A stretch of DNA of 64,000 bases, taken from NCBI GenBank assembly GCA_023333565.1, contig JAJKFH010000520.1, forward strand, positions 744,001 through 808,000, given 5' to 3'. Below the pieces are notes generated by a model. It was not told the origin of the DNA and searched no databases. It worked only from the letters and a program-made list of their open reading frames with translations. This DNA is from Puffinus mauretanicus. Lineage: Eukaryota; Chordata; Aves; Procellariiformes; Procellariidae. Below are positions 36,873-46,970 of this stretch, piece by piece. Numbering within the stretch: the first letter of the stretch is position 1; the number at the start of each line of letters is the position of its first letter. Both the position numbers and the translations under genes were made by a program.

Positions 36873-37943
36873 CTACACCATGTCCCTAAGTGCCTCATCT
36901 ACACGTCTTTTAAATACTTCCAGGCATGGTGACTCCACCACTTCCCTGGGCAGCCTGTTCCAAGGCCTGACCACTCTTTCAGTAAAGAAATTTCTCCTAA
37001 TGTCCAGTCCAAACCTCCCCTGGAGCAACTTGAGGCCATTTCCTCTAGTCCTATCGCTAGTTACTTGGGAGAAGAGACCAGCACGCACCTCGCTACAACC
37101 TCCCTTCAGGTAGTTGTAGAGCGCCATGAGGTCTCCCCTCAGCCTCCTCTTCTCCAGGCTAAACAGTCCCAGTTCCCTCAGCCGCTCCTCATAAGGCTTG
37201 TGCTCCAGGCCCTTCACCAGCTTCGTTGCCCTTCTCTGGACACGCTGCAGCACCTCCATGTCCTTCTTGTAGTGAGGGGCCCAAAACTGAACACAGTATT
37301 CGAGGTGCGGCCTCACCAGTGCCGAGTACAGGGGCACGATCACCTCCCTAGTCCTGCTGGCCACACTATTTCTGATACAGGCCAGGATGCCATTGGCCTT
37401 CTTGGCCACCTGGGCACACTGCCGGCTCATGTTCAGCCAGCTGTCAGCCAGCACCCCCAGGTCCTTTTCCTCCGGGCAGCTTTCCAGCCACTCTTGCCCA
37501 AGCCTGTAGCGTTGCATGGGGTTGTTGTGGCCGAAGTGCAGGACCCGGCACTTGGCCTTGTTGAACCTCATACAGTTGGCCTCAGCCCATCGATCCAGCC
37601 TGTCCAGGTCCCTCTGCAGAGCCTTCCTACCCTCCAGCAGATCAACACTGCCGCCCAGCTTGGTGTCAACTGCAAACTTACTGAGGGAGCACTCGATCCC
37701 CTCATCCAGATCGTTGATAAAGATATTGAACAGGACCGGCCCCAAAACTGAGCCCTGGGGAACACCGCTCATGACCGGCCACCAACTGGATTTAACTCCG
37801 TTGACCACAACTCTCTGGGCTTGGCCGTCCAGCCAGTTTTTTACCCAGCGAAGAGTGTACCTGCCTAGGCCGTGAGCCGCCAGCTTCTCTAGGAGAATGC
37901 TGCGGGAGACAGTGTCAAAGGCTTTACTGAAGTCCAGGTAGAC
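36873..37943 (-). pseudogene. CR1 ORF2, 3' part: reverse transcriptase palm and C-terminus
   Basis: This is about 356 codons on the minus strand, open from the LTR insertion point to the stop at 36873. It begins at the reverse transcriptase motif A (LDFSKAFD immediately after the target site). It continues with the motif B region ([20 protein letters not shown]) and the catalytic box, which reads KFAVDTKL instead of the FADD form expected in CR1. The change is one codon, GTT at plus-strand 37668-37670. After that come the thumb-side region and a C-terminus ending in RDMV, as at 3688-3981. Losing the first aspartate of the box would abolish polymerisation. Confidence 0.93.
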
Positions 37944-38225
37944 TGTGGAGACTCTGTATTAGAAGTGTTAAGTTTGTATAAAAGAAAATAGGTTTAGTAA
38001 GTTAAGATTTGTATTAGAAGTGCTAAGTTTGTATGCTGTTTTGTCATGTAGAATTGATCTTTGTGTTGTAGTGTAAATAATTTCTGTAGATTGTAGCGTT
38101 ATATGATAAAAGAAGATAGTTAAGATGAATATTTGTTTGACTAAAAGGAGAATGACCATACCCATATTGGGATTCGTCATTACTCTGGGTTCGCACTCCC
38201 ACTCCGACCCTGAGTCACTCCGACA
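37944..38225 (+). mobile_element. Solo LTR (ERVK-like) nested in CR1 ORF2
   Basis: This is a 282-bp insert starting tgtggagactctg and ending cactccgaca, with TG...CA ends. It is flanked by perfect 6-bp duplications gtagac (37938-37943 and 38226-38231) in the middle of the reverse transcriptase frame. Six-base duplications and the TGTGGRGA start are typical of class II (ERVK/alpha-beta-type) retroviruses. A TATA-like gtataaaag (37976-37984) and a GC-richer 3' end suggest plus orientation, antisense to the CR1. U3 holds a near-perfect 25-bp direct repeat (37955-37979 and 38010-38034). It is a solo LTR: no internal viral sequence remains. Confidence 0.88.
37955..38034 (+). repeat. 25-bp direct repeat inside the nested LTR
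   Basis: The unit tgtattagaagtgt/ctaagtttgtat appears at 37955-37979 and 38010-38034, 55 bp apart, with one mismatch. Short direct repeats in U3 often act as enhancers in retroviral LTRs; that role is inferred here. Confidence 0.85.
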
Positions 38226-39956
38226 GTAGACCACATCCACTGCCTTTCTCTCATCCACGAGGCGGGTCACCTGGTCATAGAAGGAGATCAGGTTGGTCAA
38301 GCAGGACCTGCCTTCCATGAACCCGTGCTGGCTGGGCCTGATCTCCTGGTTGTCCCGGACATGGCTCATGAGCGCCCTCAAAACAAACCGCTCCATGATC
38401 TTCCCCGGCACCGAGGTCAGGCTGACCGGCCTGTAGTTCCCCGGATCCTCCTTCCGGCCCTTCTTATAGATGGGCGTCACATTGGTGAGCTTCCAGTCGT
38501 CCGGGACCTCCCCAGTTAACCAGGACTGCTGGTAAATGATGGAGAGCGGCTCGGCAAGCTCCTCCGCCAGCTCCCTCAGTACCCTCGGGTGGATCCCATC
38601 CGGCCCTATAGACTTGTGAGCGTCCAGGTGGCGTAGCAGGTCATTAACTTCTTCCTCTTGGATTATGGGGGGTTTATCCTGCTCGCTGTCCCTGTCTTCC
38701 AGCTCAGGGAGCTGAGTACCCTGAGGATAACTGCTCTGACTATTAAAGACTGAGGCAAAGAAGGCATTGAGTACCTCAGCCTTATCCTCGTCCTTGGTGG
38801 CAACGTTCCCCCCCGCATTCAATAAAGGATGGAGATTCTCCTTGGCTCTCCTTTTGTCATTAACATACTTATAAAAGCATGTTTTGTTATCTCTCACGAC
38901 AGTGGCCAGGTTGAGTTCTAGCTGGGCTTTTGCCTTTCTAATTTCCTCTCTGCACAACCTAATGAGATCCCTGTACTCTTCTTGAGTTGCCTGCCCCTTC
39001 TTCCAAAGGTCATAAACTCTCCTCTTTTTCCTGAGTCCCAGCCAGAGCTCCCCATTCAGCCAGGCCAGTCGTCTTCCCTGCCCGTTCTTCTTACGGCACA
39101 TGGGGACAGCCCGCTCCTGCGCCTTTAAGACTTCCTTCCTGAAGAACGTCCAGCCTTCCTGGACCCCTTTGCTCTTCAGGACTGTCTCCCAAGGGACCCT
39201 TTCGACCAGTGTCCTGAGCAGGCCAAAGTCCGCCCTCCGGAAGTCCATGGTAGTGGTTTTGCTGCCCCCTCTATTTACTTCACTAAGTATTGAGTATTCT
39301 ACCATTTCATGGTCGCTAAGCCCAAGCCGGCCTCCGACCACCACATCTCCCACCAGTCCTTCTCTGTTTGTGAACAGCAGGTCAAGCGAGGCACCTCCCC
39401 TAGTGGGCTCGCTTACCAGCTGCATCAGGAAGTTATCCTCCACACACTCCAGGAACCTCCTCGACTGTTTCCTCTCTGCCGTGTGGTATTTCCAGCAGAC
39501 GTCCGGAAGGTTGAAGTCCCCCACAAGAACAAGGGTTAGTGACTGTGAGACTTCTGCGAGCCTCTTGTAGAATATTTCATCTGCCTCCTTGTCCTGGCTA
39601 GGTGGTCTATAACAGACTCCCAGCAGGATGTCTGCCTTGTTGACCTTCCCCCTCATCCTCACCCACAAGCACTCGACCTCGTCATCACTACCATTGAGCT
39701 CTAGACAGTCGAAGCACTCCCTAACATACAGGGCTACCCCACCGCCTCTCCTTCCTCGCCTGTCCCTTCTGAAGAGCTTATAGCCATCCATTGCAGCACT
39801 CCAATCATGAGACTCATCCCACCATGTTTCCATGATGGCAACTAAGTCATAGCTACCTCGCTGCACAATGGCTTCCAGCTCCTCCTGTTTGCCGCCCATG
39901 CTGCGTGCATTGGTGTAGATGCACTTGAGCTGGGCTGCCGATTTCTCCCCCGACAC
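38226..39956 (-). pseudogene. CR1 ORF2, 5' part: endonuclease and reverse transcriptase N-terminus
   Basis: About 577 codons on the minus strand are open up to the LTR insertion, then run on into LTR-derived codons to a stop at 37968. The N-terminal APE-type endonuclease keeps its landmarks. These are Asn near residue 16 (YTNARSM), Glu at 43 (METWWDE), GDFN at 146-149 and the SDH catalytic pair at 214-216. The reverse transcriptase begins around residue 470 (NVTPIYKKGRKEDPGNYRPVSL) and reaches VDVVY, where the target site gtagac encodes the last Val-Tyr. I used the GTG at 39956 only as a nominal start: the frame stays open further upstream, and the first in-frame ATG is at codon 20. Confidence 0.94.
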
Positions 39957-40018
39957 TGGCGTGCCGCCCCTAGGCTCTTCTCTAGTGAGCCTGGTTTTAT
40001 CCCCTTCCCCCTTCGAAC

Positions 40019-41086
40019 CTAGTTTAAAGCCCTCTCGATGAGCCCCGCCAACTCATGCGCGAGAATCCTTTTCCCCCTGTGAGACAGCCGGACTCTGCCG
40101 TGTAAACCTCCCCGTGGTCAAAGAAGCCAAAATTCTGCCGATGGCACCAGCCCCTGAGCCACGTGTTGATCCGATGAGTTTTCCTGATCCTTTCAGTATT
40201 CCTCCCTGCCACTAAAGGGATCGAGGAAAACACTACCTGTGCTCCCGATCCTCCCACCAGTCGCCCCAGTGCCCTGAAGTCCCTTTTGATCCCTTCGGGA
40301 CTTCTCTCAGCAACCTCCTCACCACCAGCCTGTACAACCAGTAGCAGGTAGTAATTGGAGGCCTGCACGAGACTAGGGAGCTTCCTAGTAATGTCCTTCA
40401 CCTGGGCCCCAGGGAGGCAGCAGACTTCCCTGTGGGATGGGTCTGGCTGACAAATTGGGCCCTCCGTCCCCCTCAGAAGGGAATCACCTACCACAATTAC
40501 CCTCCTTTTTTTCTTAGCAGAGGCAGTCGTAATGCGTGGGGCTGGCTGCCTCGCCTCGGGCAACCCCCTGGATGGGCCTTCATCTGCGTCTTCGTTTGTC
40601 TGGTCCTCAAGATCCAGAGCCCCGTATCTGTTCTTTAAGGGCAACTGGGAAGGTTGAGGTGAGGGAGGCCGGGCGGGGGTTTGCCTGGCACCCCGAGTAG
40701 GGACCTGTGTCCATTCCCCTCCGTCGCCTGGGTCCCCTCCTTCTGCCTGGTGGCAAGAGGGCAGGGGTTCCTCTGCTTCTTGCGGAGCCTCCGTGTGCTG
40801 CCCTTGCCTCAGGGACGGTAGGGTGCGGCTGCACCAATCTATCTCCCTCTCACACCCTGATACTCCTTAGCCTCTCCACTTCCTCCTTCAGCTCTGCCAC
40901 CAGGCTGAGCAGATCATCCACCTGGTCGCAGCGCACACAGGCGTCGTCTCTGCTGCCCTCCTGCACAAGGGACAGGCTCAGGCACTCCCTGTAGCCGGAG
41001 ACCTGGACAGATGTGTGTTTGCGTGGGGGCTCCGTCTGCGTTGCCACGTTTCTCCTGGCGATGGCTTTCAGCCGAGTGGATACCAT
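40019..41086 (-). pseudogene. CR1 ORF1, frameshifted
   Basis: ORF1 starts at an ATG in a good context (GCCATGG on the minus strand, 41086). The N-terminal segment runs in one frame to 40850 and includes QVDDLLSLVAELKEEVERL, a short coiled coil suited to multimerisation. The protein then continues in another frame (REIDW onward, about 40860 to 40090), so one frameshift lies near 40855. The C-terminal part resembles the CR1 esterase-like (SGNH/GDSL) domain: VIVVGDSLLRGTEG carries the GDS nucleophile motif. The canonical GxND block appears as QAGGEE. A second frameshift near 40090 removes the proper ending, which is readable as LAHELAGLIERALN in another frame up to the TAG at 40019-40021. Confidence 0.88.
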
Positions 41087-41318
41087 GGCAGGTCCTCTTC
41101 TGAGAGCGCGACCATGAGTTGAGCTGGCCTCTGGAGCCTGGAGGGGGGCTGTGCCCTGCCCACACGCCCTGCCCGCACAAACTGCTGTGCCACGCCCTTC
41201 TGATGCACCCCGCCCTGTTTGCCCGCCCTGGTCGCTCCGGAGCCCTTCGCTTCGGTGGCTTCCGAGGTTTGATATTCTGTTACCAATCGCCTGAGGTGCC
41301 CTGCCCTTTTTGGTGACA
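41087..41318 (-). promoter_or_regulatory. CR1 5' untranslated/promoter region
   Basis: This is GC-rich sequence upstream of ORF1 on the minus strand, ending where composition drops to AT-rich unique DNA near 41318. Full-length CR1 elements carry an internal promoter here. A chance open frame on each strand spans it. The exact 5' end is uncertain by a few tens of bases. Confidence 0.65.
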
Positions 41319-43974
41319 TTTGTATAACTATAAGTTAAGGTTGTGTATTCAGTACCATGGTTCTTTCACCTCATACCTCAGGCCACTTCACTGTGCAAAG
41401 CACAATGCAGAACTCAGTCTCTTTAATTCTTTTATAAAAGTTATAGTGTTATAGTGTCACCAAGAAGACATCATTCAATTTCCTAAGCGACAACACTATA
41501 TATGTAAAAAAATAAAAACACTTGGAAGCAGTGTTGGGAGTAATCTTGAATAATCTCTTCTTTCTGTTTTCTTTGAGCATATTTTCCCACAGACAGTGAC
41601 TCAGCTTCAGGTGCTCCTGAGAATACAGAGTCATTACCAAGCTTTGCAAATACCTGAATTTGCAGTTTCTGCAGCACAAAATTAAAACTGTAAGTAGTCA
41701 TCAGAATTCCACAAAGGCAGAGAAAGGGCAGGCCACTGCTCCTTGCTAATGCCTCTTAAACTCTTGTTTAATATGAGATAAATAAATAAAAGTTTTGTAA
41801 AAGCAACAGTCACTGTCTCAGAGACAATAAATGACCTCTTGTACATTTTTCTGTGAGCTAGGGAATCTCCAGAAGGACAACTGAGTTTCAGTATGGTACT
41901 CTGAGAAGGTATGTTTTTGCTATCATTTTTTCAGGGGGAACGTCCACAAATCCACAAGTCTATTTGCTTCTGGTTTTTATATAATATTCATTTTTCTGTA
42001 GTGAAGAAAAATAAAACCACAAAAAGTTGTGATTTTTTTTAACATTTAATCAATGAAATGCACACCGTTTCAAGGAACTGTGTTCAAACCTTAGTCTTAT
42101 TCTAAGGTATATACAAAACTTTTAGTGAAATATGCACCCGCTAGAAACCTATTCTGCAAATTATGCGAATGTAACGTCATAAGTTTCTGAGTTTCAAGAC
42201 CCAACCATTAGGCAGAAAATAGATCCCTTAAACCAAACAGGACGTGGACACAGCCTAAAATGTACTTAGCTAGAAATCTCTCTTACATGCTGCAGGAGCC
42301 ATTTTGTTAACATTAGGAGGGGACCTGAAGCAGCTTGAAAGGGTAAGATTTCCATGTGGTTGTCTCCTATCTACTGATACCCTTATCTTTGCTTTCCCAC
42401 AGTCCTTTCCCTACCACAATATTACATCACTTTTGAGAAGTGTGGGTCCATACCAGTCCTACTGTGTGCTCCTGTCAACTGCCGAGTAAGACCAGGTTTT
42501 GGTCTTTTTCTGCTTCATTTTCTAGTAAGTCTAGGACTGTGTTGTTATTGTGATAAAACCTCTGAAAAAGATATACAAAGTTAAATACAAAGTGTTACAG
42601 AACTTGAACACTGACTAGCAATTTACAGATAAAACCTATGGAAAACGGTATATGATTTATGGGATCATTTTTCTTTCTCGCTTCCTGGATCACTTTGTAA
42701 ATAGTGTACACAAAACAGAACAACTTTAATAGCAAAGAGACTTGCCTCTGAAACTTCCTTGGCTACAACTGTTCACTAGGAAATTTATGTCTCTCAGGTG
42801 GAGGATGATACTAAACCTTCATCTTCCAGAAAAGGACACAGCAGAGTGGGCAAAAGGCTCTTCCTTTTCTGAAGGGGCAAAGGTGCCTTCATGTGGCACT
42901 TCAGGACTTCAGGAGGACACTGCTCAGCAGGGAATACTAGGTGCAGAGAAGCATTTCTTCAAGATTATATTCGGCATCTAACCCTGAGGGCTTATTCCCA
43001 GATTTCCTTCTTAATACTTCAGGGTTATTTTGATATAGGAAGTACTGCACTGGGTTACGGGAGAGGCATTGTAAGAATTCCTGAGGTTCATTCCAGGGTA
43101 GATGAAGTTTTCATTGATTTTCTAGCTTACGTATAGATAGAGCATTGTCACTTTGCTTTCTCCTGCTTCTCCATGGCATATCACTTGTTAATCAGTGTAG
43201 AGAAGAACCGAGAATCAGGTTTCTGATTTCCTTTAAGCAGACAGATGTCTCTAAGGGAAGTATTGCAGTCATATGCCATTTAGAAACTGCTTTCATCTAC
43301 ACCTAGTCTTTTACATTTTACAAAGATGCATGCATGGAGTCTGCAAAAGAAAAATAACTGAGTTTGCTAATCATAATGACTAGGTGAATCACAGACACAA
43401 GCTGAGCTGAGCAGCAAAATAAACTAAAATTAGCAACAGCATGCCCCTGGCCTAGGGCAACATCCAGCTGATGAACAGAGGCAGCTGGGACTTCATCCTC
43501 TCTCTGCATTCTCATATAATAGTACAGACAACATCCACCTTCTGGAGCACCTGCACCGTCATTTCTATGTGATTTTGCTTCTTTGTGGTCCCAGTCCGCC
43601 TGCCCGGATGTATTCATCAGGAGATCATACAAATATCAGGAGAAAGAGAGTAGTGGAATAGCTGTTATTACATGTATTGCTGATAATCCACCTACAGCCC
43701 TTGCATTTGCTCTTCACAGAATCTATAGAGGCATTTCAAAGGCTCTATATAGCCATGTTTTGATTCATCAGCTCCCCATCAGCTTTTCATGCTTTTCTTT
43801 CTTGCTACAGGTTAACACTCTCCCTCTCTTGGCTGTAAATGCCGCAACATAGCTTTTTATAAACTAATCAATATTTAATCATTGTAATACTTTGGAGGTT
43901 AAGAGAGGTTCAGACATGGAAATTATATTGCACTTTCCTGATACTGAAAAGACTTCGACTCTGTGGGATTAATA
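41319..43974. other. No gene seen; unique AT-rich DNA
   Basis: No recognisable gene or repeat. Open frames at 42742-43136 and 43318-43852 match nothing I know. Confidence 0.45.
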
Positions 43975-44110
43975 AATCATATTATTCCCATTATAACAAG
44001 GAATCCAAATTACATGTAGGCTATGTGAATTACCCAAGGTTATACAATGCATCAGTAGCAGATCAAAGAACCAGATTGGCAAGAACCTGTCCTGCAGGTT
44101 ATTCTCATTG
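43975..44110 (+). mobile_element. MIR-like SINE relic (candidate)
   Basis: The order attattcccattataacaa, then tgaattacccaaggttatac, then agtagcagatcaaagaacc follows the core of the amniote MIR SINE (ttatccccattttacag... cttgcccaaggtcacac... gagccaggatttgaacc). It is about 60-70% similar by eye. Its borders are uncertain. MIR copies are rare in birds but exist. Confidence 0.5.
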
Positions 44111-46254
44111 AATTAGACCAATCCTCTGTGTGTGTATGTTTCAAGGGATATAATCTCAGATATAAACTGTTACTGTGAGCTGGCTATTCCTTCGCAGCCC
44201 ATTCATACCCCTCTGCATTTTTCTCCATTTAATATGACCTAGTTCATCATATTAATTAAGATGAAGAGCTGGAAGCACTCAGAGAAGAAGTATGTTAATC
44301 CTGCTGTGCATGAACTAATCAAGTAATGGTGAGCAGCTGGTCAAATGACCAGAATTCAACTGACGCTACTGTCACCAAGTGTCTAATGCTGAAGAAGCAG
44401 CATGGAGTCCCTAGAAGTAAAAATGAGTATGTCAGTAGCAGAAAAACTCACTAGCCTGACAAATGGAAAATTTTTTCACTCCATAAAAATTATTGTCTTA
44501 GAGATGATATATACAGGTCATCCTCTTATCTTGGAACGGTAGTTCTAAGCTAATGCCTTCCAAGTATGTTGGCCAAAAGACATGCATCCAGTTTTCACCT
44601 CTGCCTTATCTTTTCCTTGAGGTTCCCTGAGCATCTCGATCTCAAGGGAAAATTAGGAGCCTAAACAGAAATTAGGTACCTTTCTTTGTGGATGTCAGCC
44701 TTAGCCACAACCCAGGAAAGCTGTTTTACTGATTCCATATATGGCTTGGCTATGGTTAGCATCAATCACCTCTCAACTTAGGTTTCCAGAGCAGGAAAAA
44801 CCATTTAGCTCCTCCACCAAACCAAATGTCATTACTAACCCACAAACTGTGTATTGACAACTAAGATACTCCTCGTGTGTTGCAGTTCATGGTTTTCAAT
44901 ACATGAAGCATAGTTTTAGCATGCACCTGCTATCTCTCTTCTTTTCGCTTGGTCTAAGACTAGTTTCATCCAGTGAGCACCTTACAAAAGAGATACCAAC
45001 ATTTATTTCTCCAGTCTTTTGGAGACATATATTTCTTTTTCAAAGCTTGACTGAAAATAAAAGTAAATAATTACCAGATAAATGTACAAGTTTGTTTATA
45101 TTTCTCCTTTTCATCTTGCCATCAGTTCATGAATAAATAGAAAGAATATTTTCTAGGAAATGCTTAAAGAAACTGATTATTTAGATATATATACGAAGTC
45201 TCTAGCTGCAGTGACAAGAAGGCAGGGGCTATACAGCTGTGAAGGTTTATTCAGGAACAAAACCTTCACGAAAGCTTTCCTGAATAGCTATGAAAAATAA
45301 AGTGAGTGTGCAGGAGGAAAAAAGAGAACATTAAGACACAAATTCTCTTCAAGAATTTATTTCAGTAGGTTTCTCTGCCTCCTCCTTATTAGAAAATGTT
45401 GTACTATCTGAAATCTACTGCTTCCCTCAAGGAACAGAATTCCAAAGTGATTCTGCTGCAGGATGAAAGTATTTAACATGCTGGTTAGAGCACTCACTTC
45501 TTTGCATTGATTTGAAATGATGTATTAATGCTACTACACAACAAATTACATAGGGTTATTTAGGGTTAAGGTTACACTGTCTCCTAGGACAATAATTAAC
45601 TAGTCAAAAAAACAGCTTTTGTTCTCGTCTTACTTAGTCTCATCTTCCTTTTTATAGCAAGACCCCTCTCCCTCTTTCAATTATCTGTGCACACCGTTTG
45701 CTGTTGGTGCATAGCTTTCCTAACACATCCAGCACTTTGCTCAGTATGTTTTCTCTCTAGATTTTTTAACACTATGGAATTAGTTGAAGGGGGCAAGGAG
45801 CCCTTTATGTCCATTATTTGGACATTTTCAAAGGTGCCATTCGCACCCTCTTTGATTTTTTTTTTTTCTCACAGAAATGCGTTTAACGGCTCTAAAGCAA
45901 TTGGACTGTCCTACTAAATGGTATCTCCTTTAGGTTGCAAACAACTCAGAAAAGTTACTGCATTTGTATGATACCTACACAATGCAGTAACCATCCTGGA
46001 TCAGTTTCTTAAAATCTTTCCCAGGAGTTTCCTTTGAGCATTTTGGAATTGTTTATTTTATATGAAAAGTTCACAGAATAAGATTTAGGAGGAACAGGAA
46101 GTCCAGTGGGAGTGAAGACCATCACTGAAAATTGAATGAGGTGAAATATTGTTGTTTTCTATTTTGCTCATGCCTTTGCAGCACAGTTGCAAGCACCCAA
46201 ATATTTTCCAGCATTATTGTATCCAGGAAAATGAAACTGTTGAATGTACTGCAT
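44111..46254. other. No gene seen; unique sequence
   Basis: Unique AT-rich DNA with a poly(T) run near 45857-45868. No supported coding region. Confidence 0.45.
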
Positions 46255-46454
46255 TTTGTGGATGTCCCATCACTGGAAGTATTCAAAGTCAGTGTTAGCA
46301 ATGCCCCATCATTAGAAGTGTTCAAAGTCAGGTTGGACTGAGTAACCTGATATAGTAAAAGATGTCCCTGTCCGTGGCCGGCAAGTTGGACTAGATCATC
46401 TTTAAAGGTCCCTTCCAACCCAAACCATTCTATGATTCTATGATTCTATGATTT
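46255..46454 (+). mobile_element. CR1 LINE 3' end with internal duplication
   Basis: The end of CR1 ORF2, the 3' untranslated core (gttggactagatcatcttta, ggtcccttccaaccc) and a tail of three attctatg-like units end at about 46454. The segment ccatcactggaagtattcaa/agtcag is duplicated in tandem (about 46266-46290 and 46304-46332). The 3' core differs from the copies at 3684 and 36790 (ggtcccttccaaccc rather than ggtcttttccaacc), so this is a different and probably older CR1 subfamily. Confidence 0.92.
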
Positions 46455-46889
46455 TGCCATCCAAAACCCGAGCTGCAATATTCATATAAGAATAATTCTG
46501 ACAATTCCTTGTTGTCATGTCTTCTCTCTCAAGCATGGACAAAAACAAGTTGAAGAGTGAAAAAACAACAATACAGCTACTAAAAAATAAAAAAATCTGC
46601 TAAATGCCTTGAATCTCATGAACATTTATCTTCCCTCTCCCCTCTCATCTGTGCCTTTTTTTTTTTCCCAAGACCAGAGGACAACTTCCTTCTCGTAACA
46701 ATGCTGATCTTTTTAAAATTTGCTAAGGATGTTCTTAAATCACAGATGCTGAAAATATTCGCTAAATCCTTCCCAACTAGAAAAAAAGCAGTATTGTTTC
46801 TGCAAAGCTCAAGTGTCTTATATGTAATGCATTCTTATCAACATTACTGTAGTCCACTACAGATGAAAAGTTGTTTTGGAAGATACTGA
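46455..46889. other. No gene seen; short spacer
   Basis: Unique spacer with a poly(T) run near 46656-46667. Confidence 0.5.
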
Positions 46890-46970
46890 AAAATGTGCTG
46901 CCTAGACAGCAGGGACTGGATTGATTGACCTGGGAGGTCTTACTCAGTCTAACATCCTCCATTCCTATGG
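46890..46970 (+). mobile_element. Possible degraded CR1 3' end
   Basis: The phrase actggattgattgacctggg, followed by aggtcttactcagtctaac and attcctatgg, matches the order of the CR1 3' core (gactagatgacct... aggtcccttccaacc... attctatg). It is too short and diverged for certainty. Confidence 0.4.

Larger units (their letters stand above)
36790..41318 (-). mobile_element. Near-full-length CR1 LINE with nested LTR
   Basis: This is a CR1 non-LTR retrotransposon read on the minus strand. It has a 5' untranslated region (about 41318-41087), ORF1 (41086-40019), ORF2 (39956-36873), a short 3' untranslated region and an octamer tail (catagaatcatag on the plus strand at ~36790). Without the nested 282-bp LTR and one copy of its target duplication it is about 4.2 kb, close to the full length of avian CR1. 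Most CR1 copies are cut to a few hundred bases, so this is unusual. It is GC-rich compared with its surroundings. It is inactive: ORF1 is frameshifted, ORF2 is interrupted, and a catalytic residue is replaced. Confidence 0.95.

Noticed and set aside
37065..37875. Long plus-strand open frames across the CR1
   Set aside because: They are antisense to the CR1 reverse transcriptase frame; GC-rich coding sequence on one strand leaves the other open.
39100..39570. 156-codon plus-strand open frame
   Set aside because: Antisense shadow of the CR1 endonuclease region.
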